DNA of 64,000 bases from Amoebidium appalachense (GCA_963693365.1 CAVNZM010000014.1:6014001-6078000); one strand, 5' to 3'. Positions 26,301 through 37,802 are shown, numbered from the stretch's first letter. Numbers and translations: made by a program. Notes: generated from the sequence alone by a model not told the origin.

Positions 26301-26547
26301 CTCACGTGTGGTGCGGCAAGTACAATAATGCCTCGGTTTTTCGCGTAACCGGGGTGTGTGGATGTGTCGACCAATGTAGAGTTGAATTTGTGGTGGTTTT
26401 TAAACTGTGTTTCGCAAATCACTGTAAACGTGTGGTTGTTTGTCTGTTGTTGTATGTAGCTGATTTTATCGTCGAGTGTCCCGGGGGGAGGCCCTTTTGG
26501 GGGCCCAGTGTCCGAGCATTCCAGAAGAAGAAGGATAAATTAGGCAT
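23354..26547 (-). CDS. LINE ORF2: endonuclease and reverse transcriptase polyprotein, N-terminal frameshift
   Basis: An uninterrupted 1022-residue frame starts at 26422; numbering below follows it. APE-type endonuclease motifs are visible: ETQ near the start, GDFN at 92-95, and SDHSP at 165-169. Reverse transcriptase motifs follow: CGPDGLPAGFLK (~361-372), FIDWKTAYDSV (~498-508), GLLQGSLLSPFLFN (~556-569) and the catalytic YADD (596-599). A Cys/His-containing tail (FACPNNTHTH...CIAKC) comes last. The expected endonuclease start (MPNLSFFFWNARTLG) lies upstream at 26547 and is one base out of frame, with the shift at the C/G run near 26475-26485. So the copy may be inactive, or one base is missing from the sequence. 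The product acts in target-primed reverse transcription at a nicked chromosomal site (family knowledge). The clade is not determined. Confidence 0.9.
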
Positions 26548-27724
26548 CGGTTTGGTCCGACACCTGTGGGGTTGGTTCCCACTTGTCGCTTACGGGGTCG
26601 TATGCACGACCTTCCGCCAGCGCGAACAGTTCGCAGAAGAGCTCGATTTCCATCTCGCATCGGCGTTTGCGCTCGAGCAGTTTCTCACCAGAAAACATTG
26701 GTTCCTTCGTGTCCGTGTCTATCACGCTCGTAGCATCGTTTTCCAACTTTGCGAGGAACTCTTTTGCCTTGCTGATGCGTACACGACAACGTGTGGCGCA
26801 CGCATTCTTAGCAGACACTTTACGTTCTTTGTCTGCTTTCTGAATGTTTTCCGGCGCGCATGGGTCGTAGCTTGGGAGGTGGGTGAAGAAGCTTCCACAC
26901 CCCTTTGTCGCGTCACGGATGAACGCACGGTTATAGTCGCCCCGTACTGCTACTTCCAGCACATCGTATCCAATGAAGGACAGACAAAGGATGCGAGAGC
27001 ACCGGAAGCCGAGAGCCTTGAAGATGGACCACATGGCCCTGTGTGGGCGTCTGCCGTGCTTGACTTTGAAATACACCCTCTCGTATTTGGGTGGGATGTT
27101 GATGTTACCGTTTGCTTGGGTGTTCCCCTTAGCCGGCGGTTTGGGAGGGGAGTTGCGGCGGTACTCGTTGCCTGCAAGAATGCTGGCATATGTTTCCTTG
27201 GCAATTTGGCGGAGCTCGGGTGTTTTACGAGAGTTCGCATATTCTAGGAACTCTGCCGGGAGCTGTGCTTCCGGTCCTGTGTTGTTTTGTGTTGGGGTGG
27301 AAATGTCTCCGTCGCGAGATGTTTGCTCATGAGTTTTGGGGTTTTGCGATCCACTAATGTTTAGCTGGGCTGTGAGTGAATCAATGGTGAGCTTGAGTTG
27401 GGTATTTTCTGTTTGGAGTTTTTCTATCATGTTCTTGAGTGGTAACAGCTCATTTAGCTGTTTCTTAACGAGGGCAAGTTCTGCCAGTACTGTATCAACC
27501 GAAAGTTTCGGCATGGTTGTTATTGTGTTTCTACGGAGTGGTGTGGTGTTATTCTGAATGGGTAGTGTATTGTAAATAGGTGTTGCGCTTAGTCTAAGGC
27601 GATGTTTTTCTGGTTGTGCATCTGTGGTAGGTGTATCTGCTGGACGTTTTAATGGTCGCACATGTGTGATGGGTGTAGATGGAACTTTGAAAGAGGTTCT
27701 GAAACGATTATAGGCATGTGCCAT
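26540..27724 (-). CDS. LINE ORF1: coiled-coil nucleic-acid-binding protein
   Basis: 394 residues. The N-terminal ~80 residues are basic and Thr/Pro-rich. A heptad-rich coiled coil follows at ~85-125 (LALVKKQLNELLPLKNMIEK), then a linker. The C-terminal half has a compact basic region (HGRRPHRAMWSIFKALGFR) compatible with an RRM-like fold, ending in charged helices. No zinc knuckle is present. In other LINEs such ORF1 products trimerise and coat the element RNA; that role is inferred here. The stop overlaps the ORF2 start by 8 bases. The opposite-strand 353-residue ORF is a shadow. Confidence 0.8.
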   Translation of the reverse strand: MAHAYNRFRTSFKVPSTPITHVRPLKRPADTPTTDAQPEKHRLRLSATPIYNTLPIQNNTTPLRRNTITTMPKLSVDTVLAELALVKKQLNELLPLKNMIEKLQTENTQLKLTIDSLTAQLNISGSQNPKTHEQTSRDGDISTPTQNNTGPEAQLPAEFLEYANSRKTPELRQIAKETYASILAGNEYRRNSPPKPPAKGNTQANGNINIPPKYERVYFKVKHGRRPHRAMWSIFKALGFRCSRILCLSFIGYDVLEVAVRGDYNRAFIRDATKGCGSFFTHLPSYDPCAPENIQKADKERKVSAKNACATRCRVRISKAKEFLAKLENDATSVIDTDTKEPMFSGEKLLERKRRCEMEIELFCELFALAEGRAYDPVSDKWEPTPQVSDQTDA

Positions 27725-27829
27725 GACATGGATGGGGGTGTTCCCCGGCCCTTAGGGCCACGGATGGCCTGGTTTAGGGGTGGATGCGCGAAGGATACTA
27801 TTTATTAGCAGATAATAAAGAGCGACATT

Positions 27830-27892
27830 TGAATCGATGTGTGCGACTGAATCGATGTGTGCGACTGAATCGATGTGTGCGACTGAATCGAT
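27830..27892 (+). repeat. 18-bp tandem repeat, about four units
   Basis: GACTGAATCGATGTGTGC recurs about four times in a row, the last unit diverging into GGCTAACGG. It sits at the presumed 5' end of the LINE, so it may be part of the LINE 5' UTR or target DNA. Confidence 0.75.
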
Positions 27893-28236
27893 GGCTAACG
27901 GCTTTGCATATCACTCTCACTATAAATACGCCGTGACTATACACTCTGTGCATGTTCGAGTTCGCCGCGCGCAAGTCCACAGTTTTCTCTTGCTGACATG
28001 TATACGTCGACCCGGTTTCTTACGCTGGCCACTCGGCCTTGTATTGAACCACCACTCGTATTGCACACGTACGTGCGCGTGTGTGTACATGCGGGTGTAT
28101 TACTGAGACGTTAGCTAGGGTAGTCAGGAACTGAGATTTAAGGCTAGGGTTTTTTTTTTTGGTTTTTTTTTTTTTTTTTTTGGTTGTGTTTTTGTGTTGC
28201 GAGTAGTGTAGCGCATACAGTGTGTTCCCGGCAAAA
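27893..28236. promoter_or_regulatory. Upstream region of the SdrD-like gene
   Basis: About 340 bases between the LINE and the start codon at 28237. It includes a T-rich tract (28149-28182) and a CACTATAAATACGCC motif near 27920 that could be a TATA box, though ~300 bases upstream of the ATG. No other signal is seen. Confidence 0.35.
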
Positions 28237-29402
28237 ATGGCGCGAGGAAGGGGCCAGATCAGAGGCCTTGCCTTCTTCTTTGTGGTTTCGTTCGTGCTGC
28301 TGGCGTCAATGCCCCAAACGGAAGGCTGTAAGTGACACCATATAATCGTTAATATTTTGTGTGAGTCGTTTTTTTTTGTTTGTTTTCTTCGTTTGTTTGT
28401 TTGCTTGTTGATATTTTAACGCGTTGTCAATATCTAAATAACGATCGATACGGTCGTAATCTTTGTATAGTATTATTGGCCATGAATTGGTTAGTTAAAA
28501 CACTGCACCCAGCCAACAATTTAATAGGTCTAGATATTAGGGCAAAGTCATCATTTTCGGCACATCAAATGACTACATATAATCCCCAACTGCATGCACA
28601 CACGCAGGTTGTGTCGTCCTCTTTATGACTCTTATGCGCTACCACAATGGTGACAACATATCTTACACTACCGTATATCTAACAACATTTCCCCACAGTC
28701 TTCTTCCTCTTCAAAAAAGGCAGCCCGCCGCCACCACCGCCACCGCCACCACCCCCACCGCCACCCCCACCACCACCCCCTCCACCCCCTCCACCACCCC
28801 CACCACCCCCACCACCACCACCATGCCCGGAACTCCTTTATTGGGCAAATAACGCCGTGGGTTGCCAACCGGTTCCCCCTTGCAACCCTGGTTCGTATTT
28901 TTACGTTCAGAGAATGTCTTGCCAGCCGTGCCCTGCCCTGACATACAATGTGGATGGGAAGAAGTGTCTCCCTTGTGCGGAGGGGTTGGTTCCGAATAAG
29001 GACAGAACCAACTGCGAGCCCTGCCCCATGGGTACCATTCGGGTAAGCATCCTGCGAATTATATATCATAAGTTATTTTATGTGTCACAGTGTAATTGTA
29101 TACCCGATTACATGTTCATTATCTGCGAAGTGGTATGTTTGTCAAGTGTGTGGTCGAATTTTTATTGTATTTACGATTACCATTTTTTTTTTGAGTTTTT
29201 TCTTTTGGATGTTCAAAGAAGGTTTCAGTATCGAATTGGATTTTCATTTATTGCCATTTTAGCGGAATCATAACATGCTTTCGCTTTATAATTGACTGAC
29301 TTTTCGTTTAGTGTGATTTTTTCTTGTGGGATTTCTTGCCAAGCATGGTGCGAAAAATACCATAGCTAGTTTCCAAGGGGTTGTTCCCCCGTAGAAACGA
29401 AC

Positions 29403-29469
<67 letters not shown>

Positions 29470-29936
29470 AACAAACAAACACACAGACCGGCAACACATG
29501 CAACCCGTGCCCCCCAGGCCAGTGGACCGACGCCGAACAGAAGAAATGCGAACCCTGTTCCCCTGGCACATATTCCGACCCCGCCAAGGGAGTCATGTGT
29601 GCCCCTTGCCCAATCAACCAAGTCACAAATGGTCAAAGATGTGTTAACTGCACAGTAAATCAGCAACCTGACCCTGACACTAAAAAATGTGTTCCCTGTC
29701 CGGTGGGAATGAGCACACCCGTCGCGGGTGAAATGTGCAAGGATTGCCCGCCTTGGCAGTACGCGGTTTCGGGTGGTGCGTGCACGAATTGCTCTGCGGG
29801 GCGGCAGCCGAAGCCTGACCAATCAGGATGCGAGCCCTGTCCCCCTGGATCGGTCAATAACATTACTGGAGGATTCTGTGGCCGATGCCCTCCCATGACT
29901 TATGCTGTCAGTGGTATGTTGCTTGATACCTCCTCC

Positions 29937-29977
<41 letters not shown>

Positions 29978-30628
29978 GCCCCCTTCCATGATAAAAAACA
30001 AAAACAAAATAAAGCAAACCGGTGATTCATATTTTTTAAATATTGAATGAATGACTAAAAATTAAACAGAAATGAAAGCAAAATGGCGAAGCAAAATATA
30101 GCGTCTGAACATCGATGCATACCTCAATGTTTTTCGTAGTTTGGAATCTGTACCTCACATCTATCAGCCAGTCTTCAAATCATGTGTCCAATTTACAATA
30201 ATGATCGAAGCTCCGGAAAAGTGTTTGAATAGAAAACAAACAAATTTCTATTCAAACACACATCCAAAGACCCCAAAATCACGTGACTCAGACCCAATCC
30301 CCACGCAGGAATCCGCTGCGACCCCTGCCCCCTCAACCAGGTCCCTAGCGATGACCAAACCAAGTGTGTTCCCTGCAAGGCCGGATTCACGTACGACCCA
30401 AAGATGAACGGTGATGAGTGTGTGCCCTGCCCCGTGGGCACATATTCTTTGGGTCAGGTGGGGGCTGGGTGCAGAAATTGCACGGCTGGACAGATGCCAA
30501 ATAATTTGCAGACGGGATGTATCCCGTGCACGGAAGGTAATTGTGTGAGTGTGGGTGTGTGTGGGTGTGGGTGTATTTGTGTGCGTGTGTGCATGATTTT
30601 TTGTGCATGTGCATGTGCATGTGTACGT

Positions 30629-30662
<34 letters not shown>

Positions 30663-32642
30663 GTGTGTGTGTGTGTGAGTGTGTGTATAGGTGGGTGGGT
30701 GGGTGGGCCAGGCACAAACACACACAATGTTACATGTACTAACACGGCTCCTCCGCCACCCACCCACCACCAATCCCACCTCCACCCCTCTCTCAAATTT
30801 AAAAATAAAATAAAAACACAGGAACCTACTCCCCATACGGCAACCTGTGCATGCCGTGCCCCAAGGGCACCTACTCGAACCTGGCCAAGTGTCTCAACTG
30901 CACCACCAACCAGCAGCCAAATGCAAAGCAGACAGCGTGCGAGCCATGCATAAAGGGTAAGCAGCGACGCATCACACACACACACACACACACACACACA
31001 TGCACATGCCATATTCACCCCACCCAACGCTCGCTACCTTATTACATACATACGCACCTGCTACCCCTATCCCCCTAACCCAAGTACCCACATACACACC
31101 CTCTCCCCGTCCCACTCAACCCCTCCCCCCCACCTCCCCCCCCCCCCCTGTGAATGTACATTTTCTACTGAGTAGCACATTCCAGGCTGAGCCCCCAACC
31201 CCCACTTCTAGCACCTTCTAATTTGCACATTCTAACCCCCCCCCCCCCCCCCCTTCATCTCCTCCCCCCTCCCTTCAGGACATGTCACACTCAGTAGCAC
31301 ATTCCAACCACCTCCCTCCCCCCTCCTCCCATAGCAATTCTAACCCCCCCCCCCCCCCCCCCCCTCCCCTCCCTCCCCCCCCCCCCCCTCCCCCCACCTC
31401 TCAGGATATGTAAGTGCACCGGGACAGATCTGCCAACCGGGCAGTAACATCACCGGCACCGTGTATGATGACAAAGACAGAAACGGCCAATACACTGTCG
31501 GTGAGGGACTTGGCGGTGTTACTGTTCGCCTAGTCTCTGCAACCGGCGCAACAATCGCCACCACTACCACAAATATCAACGGGTTTTACGAGTTTAACTC
31601 TCTTCCTGCCGGAAATTACACCATTGTGGTGGATAGTCCGTCTGGAAATTTGGCAATTAATCAGGATCCTGACCCCAAGGCACCATTGTGATTCTTGGCA
31701 CCTCCGAGACTGTGGTTAACGTGGATTTCCAGTATATCTCCACACAAGGTAAATCCCCTCCCTCCCTCCCTCCCTCCCCGCCCCTCTCCTTCCACTTACC
31801 ACCCCCCTATCACCCCTCTTACTCACCTTCCCAACCCAGCCCCTTTTTTTTAAAAAAGTACAAAAGTACAAAAAAGTACAAACATTGATGATGCTCATTT
31901 GTTCCTCCCTCCCCCCTCCCCCCCTCCCCCCCCCTTCCCCCCACCACCCAACACACACATGCACACTGCAGAAAGGTTTCTGCTATCATACTTATCCATT
32001 GTTCTCGTAGCTGCTGATACTCTTCCAACCATAACAGTAGTCACAATATTAGTTATAATAACCATACTAACAGTAACAATATTAGTTACAGTATAGCTAA
32101 TAATCCCCCCTCCCCCTCCCCCCCCCCCCCCCCCCCAAACTCCCCCATCCCCCCTCCAGCCACCATCCGTGGCACCGTGTACGATGACAGCACCACCCCC
32201 AACGGCCGCCCATCCACCGGCGAAGGAATCCGCGGTGTCACCGTTCAGCTCACAGATGCAAACGGGCGTGTGCTTGCAAATACAGTCACAGACCGATTGG
32301 GTCAATTTTCGTTCTTGGTACCCCCCGGAACTTTCATCGTGAAGGTTGTCCCAAGCACCGTGCCTGCAAGGCTGTCGTTGAGATATGAGACGGATAACAC
32401 CATCGATGGACAGATTACGGTATGTTCTAACCCCCCCCCCCCCCCCCCCCCCTCCCCTTCCGGCCTGCCCTCCTCTTCTTTCTGCCCCTTCCCCCCCCCC
32501 CCCCCCCTTTCCCCGTCCCCTCCCCTAAGCCTACCTCTACACACACACAAGCACACACCATCCTACGACCTCCCCTCCCCCAAACCCAAAACACACCCAC
32601 CCACTACATCGTTTCCTGCTGTGTTGCATTGTTCCCCCCCCC

Positions 32643-32691
<49 letters not shown>

Positions 32692-35519
32692 GAGCATGCA
32701 CGGACAAAGGGAATGTGCTAGGTAGACTGACCCCAGCGAACACCCACAGGTTACTGTCAAGCGCGGTGACGTCAAATGGGCCGATTTCGGTTACCTGCCC
32801 ACCGATGCCCCCACCACCTCATACCAGCCCGAGCCCACCCCAACCCCCACCAACGCCGGCACCATCAAGGGCATTGTGTTTGACGATCTCAATCGCAACA
32901 AGATCGCCGATGGCGGCGAGGGAATTCCCAACGTCACCGTTACGATTTCCGACGCAAGCGGTAATGTTGTGGCGCGCGTGCGCACCGACGCAAGCGGCGC
33001 TTATTCCTTCGTCAACGTGCGTTTCGGCTCGTATGTTATCTCCGTTGATACCCCCACCGGCGGATACCGCGCTTTTGTCGAACCTGACGTGGTTTTGGAC
33101 GGCCGCACACGCACAAGCGTTAGCGTCACCAAGCCCGTTTCCGACAACGTCAACTTTGGGTTCATTCGTAATGCTCCCCCACCAACCCCCACGCCTTCCC
33201 CTGTCCCCAACCCTACACCCGCCCCTACTCCTGCCCCGACCCCCGCTCCTACTCCGGCCCCCACACCTGCCCCTACTCCGGCCCCAACACCCGCTCCTAC
33301 ACCGGCTCCTACCCCTGCCCCTTCACCATACCCCGCCGGCCCCGGATCGATCACCGGAACCGTTTTCAACGATAAGGATGCCGATTACACGGTGACACCC
33401 GGCGAGGGTATTTCCGGCGTTGTTGTGACCCTTTATAACGACGCGACCAATAGGGTGATTGGTACTGTACGCACCGACGCTGCCGGCGTTTACCTTTTCC
33501 AGAAACTTCCAGTTGGTTCTTACCGCGTGGTGGTTTCCCCCCCGGCGGGCCTTGTTGCTGAGGTTGACCCGGATGATGTGTTGGATAGCAAGACGGTCAC
33601 GGAGATTACGACCGATTTCCCTGACGTCACTGATCTCGATTTCGGATACATCGCCGGAAACCCCGCGCCATCTCCGGCCCCCACTCCCGCACCTACTCCT
33701 TACCCAACCCCCGCACCCACACCCGCCCCCACACCGGCGCCAACTCCCGCTCCTACACCTTCTCCTACCCCTGCCCCCGGCCCGCTGGGATCAATCTCCG
33801 GGACCGTATTTGAGGATCAAAACGGCGACGGCAAGCCGAGCATGGATGGTAGCGAGGGTGTCCTGGGTGTCACTGTCACACTCACCCCCAACCTTCCCGG
33901 TGGCCGCATCACGACGGTTCAAACGACACGCAGCGGCACATATTCCTTCCCCAACCTCCCAGCAGGCACGTACACCGTCACGGTGGTGGCCACAACGCTA
34001 CCCGCGGGCCTGACCCAAACCGTTGACCCTGACCCGACCCGTTACAGCACCACCACCGTCACGCTTACGTCGGCTCAGCCCTCATGCACAATGGTCGATT
34101 TTGGCTACCAACGTCCCCCTGCACCTACCCCAACCCCCCGCTCCCACCCCGGCCCCTACTCCCGCGCCCACCCCCGCCCCTATGGGTCAGGGTAGCATTA
34201 GCGGAACCATTTTTGAAGACAAGGACGGAGATGAGCCCACCCCCGCCCCTATGGGTCAGGGTAGCATTAGCGGAACCATTTTTGAAGACAAGGACGGAGA
34301 TGAGCTCCCAGCGGAGGATGGATCGGAGGGTATCAAGGGCCTTACGGTGGGTCTTTTCACCCCCACCAGCGGCGCTACACCAATTAAAACCACCGTCACG
34401 GACAACAATGGTTTCTATTCGTTCGACAAGTTGCCCTTTGGCCAATACGGCGTGCAGATACTTCAGAGTTCGGTCCCCGCCGGCCTGACGCTCACAATCG
34501 ACCCAGATGAAACGGTCGACGCTCAGACCACCGTCACTCTGACCGCCGCCGATCCGTCGATGGATATGCTCGATTTCGGATATGTTCGAAATGGATACCC
34601 ACCCGCTCCTACACCCGTACCTGTCCCCAACCCTACCCCTGCCCCAACCCCGGCACCTACTCCCGCTCCTACGCCTGCCCCTACCCCGGCCCCGACGCCC
34701 GCCCCTACCCCGGCGCCTATGGGCAACGGAAAGCTGAGCGGCACTGTGTTTGAAGATAAGGACGGAGATGAAGCGCCCATTGAGAACGGCTCGGAGGGTA
34801 TTCCAAGCGTGACCGTCGGCCTGTTTTCGACCGCAAACCCCGCCGCCCCTATCCGCACCATCACCACCAACGCCAAGGGAGAGTACATGTTCGACAACCT
34901 CCCCCTAGGAACATACACGGTGCAGGTTCTCTCGTCGAGCGTGCCTACGGGTCTTACCCTGCTCGTCGATCCCGATGAAACCACCGACGGGAAGACATCG
35001 GTCACGCTTACCACGGACGATAACGAAATTACTATGCTCGATTTCGGTTACATCCGTAGCGGATACCCACCCGCTCCTACGCCTGCCCCTACCCCTGCCC
35101 CTACTCCGGCACCCACCCCGGCGCCGACTCCCGCTCCCACCCCGGCCCCGACGCCCGCCCCCGGACCCAACCCCAACAAGTGTAGTCTTAAGGGGTATGT
35201 TTTCCGCGACTACAACGGCGACCTTCTCTTTAACCCGGGCGAGGGTCTTAAAGGAGTCGTGGTGAACGTTAAAGACGCCATGGGTAAGACCGTCGCTCCG
35301 GCAACGACGGACTCTGACGGTCTTTATTACGTTTTGACGCTTCCCCCCGGCACATATACTGTTGTTGTTGACCCCACAACCGTCCCCAAGAAATTGGTGG
35401 CGGTGGTCGATAATGACAGCGTGCCCAATGGGAGCACGACAATTACCATTAAGACCCCCACCGATGAGGTGAAGAACGTGAATTTCGGATACGACCAGGG
35501 GTATGCCGAGGCACGTTAA
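28237..35519 (+). CDS. Secreted modular protein: Cys-rich repeats plus eight SdrD B-like domains with (PAPT)n linkers
   Basis: Exons: 28237-28327, 28699-29042, 29487-29913, 30309-30536, 30822-30956, 31405-31748, 32160-32419, 32750-35519; all phases agree (about 1532 aa). Residues 1-30 are a signal peptide (basic start, then [15 protein letters not shown]). Then come ~35 prolines, then ~350 residues of CxxC repeats with CPxG-Y units like GCC2/GCC3 or ephrin-receptor-like modules. Eight ~110-residue domains follow, each starting like [14 protein letters not shown], with a D-x-N/D-x-D-x acidic loop, GV-V-L, a Y-F-LP-G-Y segment and a final DFGY. These are SdrD B/Cna-B-like folds, which in bacterial surface proteins are calcium-binding stalks. 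Linkers are (PAPT)n. The likely role is extracellular matrix, wall or adhesion (inference). Exon 6 lacks one base near 31680 (frame resumes [10 protein letters not shown]). Exon 8 has one extra C in a C6 run near 34135. The two shifts are separate. No membrane anchor is seen; the C-terminus is GYAEAR. Confidence 0.85.
29043..31404 (+). repeat. Introns 2-5 of the SdrD-like gene: (CA)n, C and T tracts
   Basis: Intron 2 (29043-29486) ends in a (CA)n/CAAA array that forms the acceptor. Intron 3 (29914-30308) has GTATGT followed within 30 bases by a ~36-base C run. Intron 4 (30537-30821) has TG repeats and a T30 run at ~30630-30660. Intron 5 (30957-31404) carries (CA)n then C/T runs up to the acceptor. 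No genes are nested in these introns. Confidence 0.75.
34163..34300 (+). repeat. 69-bp exact in-frame tandem duplication inside the SdrD-like gene
   Basis: The unit containing CCTATGGGTCAGGGTAGCAT occurs at ~34180 and again 69 bases later with no mismatch seen. It adds 23 codons (linker plus the first strand and acidic loop of domain 6) without changing frame. Confidence 0.9.
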
Positions 35520-36345
35520 GATTTTCTCTTGTTGCTTTCACCATGAGGACACCCCCACAGGGAGGTGAAAATTTGGAAATTTCGGAAACTCTTTAGTTCG
35601 TTACGCTTTACGATTAGGGCACCTCCCGCAGGGAGGCAAGAATTGGGGAAATTTTGTTAGATTATAACAATAGTCGTGACAGATTATCAGTAACCATGTT
35701 TGTTTGTATAACCTTACATGTAGACATCTTTGTATAGCATTTAGTGCAACATCATCATCTTTGTATAGCATTTAGTGCAACAACATCAGGGTAACGTATC
35801 ATGACTACACACCGTGTGTGTATGCCGCCGCAGCTTGTCTTTAGCCTAACCCTGCCAAATCATTAAAATTATATTTAGCTACAACTAAAATGTTTGGTAC
35901 CCCCCCCCCCCCCCCCCCCCCCCCCACCCACCCACTACCACCACCACCACCATCACCTGGTCCACCACGCACACACACACTACCACCACCACCCCTGTTC
36001 CCGCCCGCCCACCAACCCGCTCGTGTCCAAATTGAACATGTACACACACCCTATAACCACCGCACAAACCTCTCCTATACTCTGCCCTCCCCCGCCATTG
36101 TAGGGGCAAAATGGCCCGGGAGGGCTTTCGTTTTGTGGCAGGGACTCTGCATAAAGAGGAGAGGACGTGTGTGTGGGAGGATGACCGGTGGTGGCGGTGG
36201 TTCAGCTGAGAGTGGCGAGTCACCAGAAAAAAGGTGTGGTGTCGATTGCAGGGTCACCGTGGGGATGGGGGCCGCGGGGAAAGGGGGGGGGGGGGGGGGG
36301 GGGGGGGGCTTGGTTCTTATGTCTTGTTTTGTGTGTGTGTGCACG

Positions 36346-36417
<72 letters not shown>

Positions 36418-36957
36418 TTGTGCGTGCGTGCACACGTGTGTAACAGCTTTGCGTTTGTGTGTAAGTGTGTGTGTGTGTTTGTGTGCACAGGTGTGTGCGT
36501 GTGTGGTTGTGCGCGTGTCACAGTGTACGTGTGAGTGTGTGTTTGTGTGTGTGTGTGCGCGCGTGCGTGTTTGTGTGTTTGTGTGTATGGGTGTGTGCGT
36601 AAGTGTGAGCGTGTGTGTGTGCGTGTGCGCGCACGCGCGTGCGTCCCCACGCACGGTGTGTGTCACCGCGCACGTGGTTTGCAAAGGGGAGAGAGGGGAG
36701 GGGGGGAGGGAGCTGGGGAGAGGGGGGAAGCAATATACCAGGTTTACAAAATGAGACCCGTCTACCCGTGCAATCGCCCTTAAAATATCCGCACAATTGT
36801 GTCTGCCTCGATCGGGATTGATCACATAGATTATTGATCGCAGCCAACCACGATCAAGGCACAGTTGTGCGGGGATGAGCTTTGATTGGATTATGCTGAC
36901 CACATGCGACTTCAAGTTGATGCAAGCAGCATAAAAGAACGATTAGTTTCTGGGGGG
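35520..36957. repeat. 3' flank of the SdrD-like gene, then C/ACC, G and GT arrays
   Basis: Just after the stop codon a CACCCCCACAGGGAGG / CACCTCCCGCAGGGAGG pair at ~35550 and ~35620 is the only repeated motif. A 22-base unit (CATCTTTGTATAGCATTTAGTG) recurs near 35725 and 35757. Positions 35901-35990 are C- and ACC-rich, 36283-36307 is a G run, and 36330-36650 is mostly (GT)n and TGTGCG. No gene seen. Confidence 0.6.
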
Positions 36958-37165
36958 TAGACACCTTAATTCACATCGCAAGCCCCTCTCTACTCTTACA
37001 CTAAGGGCATAAGTAGGGTGGGTACCCCTTCTCTACTTTTATATCAAGCTTCCGTCAGGATATAAGATGAAAATTCCAATCCTAAATACAGAAAGTGGTA
37101 AATTGTCAAAAATCCGGAAAATCGTCAATTTTGGAAATTTAGCAGATGAGAAATTTGAATTTAGG
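36958..37165 (+). repeat. Left terminal inverted repeat of the AT-rich block
   Basis: Matches the reverse complement of ~48165-48374. The central part (CTCTACTTTTAT, then CTTCCGTCAGGATATAAGATGAAAAT, shown here shortened) is nearly identical; the outer part (TAGACACCTT-TTCACA) is diverged with gaps. Confidence 0.7.
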
Positions 37166-37283
37166 GGAGCAATCAAAATCTTAAATTGTAATTAAACATA
37201 TTTATTTCTATTTAGTAAGGAATTTAGTACTATATTAATAACACATCTGGAGTTTAATTACTCAAGAATAGGAAAGAGAAAAG

Positions 37284-37802
37284 ATGTACAACATCATTCA
37301 TGGAGTAACAAATATAGCATTAGCATTAGTAGGTATAGTAGTTTTAATAGTAATGTTTAGCAAGAAAGGACAAAGTAGAAGTAGAAGTAATTGGGTTTAT
37401 CAAATTACAATAAGGATAAAAGAAGTAGGTCTAATCGCGTGATTAGAAAGGGATAAAGGAGAAAGAGTAATAGGATTAACAGGAGAATATGGACAGTTAA
37501 TCGTGGAGGATAGATTAGTAGCTACATTAAACTTGGTAGCTATATTAATCTTGATGGATAGAGAGAAAGAGAAAAAGGGAATGGAACGAGTAGAGTTAAT
37601 TACTTTAGCCCTTCTAGGAATTATTATCTTAGTTTGCGCTCAAGATTTCTTAACTGTTTACTTAGCAATGAATACTCAACATTTAGCTTATCTGTGAGCT
37701 GAGACAGCTTCCATAGGTAGGCTGGATAAATTATCATTATTAAACGTCGAGTTTCTATTAAATTGAGGATTTACTATTATCGTGATAATTGTGTTATTGT
37801 AA
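37284..37802 (+). CDS. nad2: NADH dehydrogenase subunit 2-like ORF, open only with TGA = Trp
   Basis: ATG at 37284, TAA at 37800-37802, 172 codons. Three in-frame TGA codons at 37440, 37695 and 37764 (codons 53, 138, 161) break it in the standard code but give Trp in the common mitochondrial code. It has hydrophobic segments at ~7-25, ~75-88 and ~100-118. The segment ELITLALLGIIILVCAQDFL followed by TVYLAMNTQHLAYL resembles the NAD2/NuoN stretch (DFLT-x-YLA-x-E-x-QSL), a proton-pumping subunit of complex I. The usual family length is ~450-500 residues, so this is short, and the acidic residue expected in E-x-QSL is Asn here. It is probably a truncated or decaying copy of a mitochondrial gene. 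Codon use is strongly A/T-ending, unlike the nuclear genes nearby. NAD2 assignment rests on motif resemblance alone. Confidence 0.6.

Larger units (their letters stand above)
23257..27850 (-). mobile_element. Near full-length two-ORF LINE (non-LTR retrotransposon)
   Basis: Order on the minus strand: 5' region, ORF1 (27724-26540), ORF2 (26547-23354), (CA)n 3' region. Unlike the three truncated copies it ends at GTGTCCCGAGGGG with no poly(A) or 200-base tail. The 5' limit is not certain; four 18-bp units (GACTGAATCGATGTGTGC) at ~27830-27892 lie at or just beyond it. The two ORFs overlap by 8 bases (ATGCCTAA at 26547-26540), which suggests termination-reinitiation or frameshift expression of ORF2. 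Confidence 0.85.

Noticed and set aside
26186-27247. 353-residue plus-strand ORF
   Set aside because: Antisense shadow of LINE ORF1/ORF2; opposite strand has the conserved motifs.
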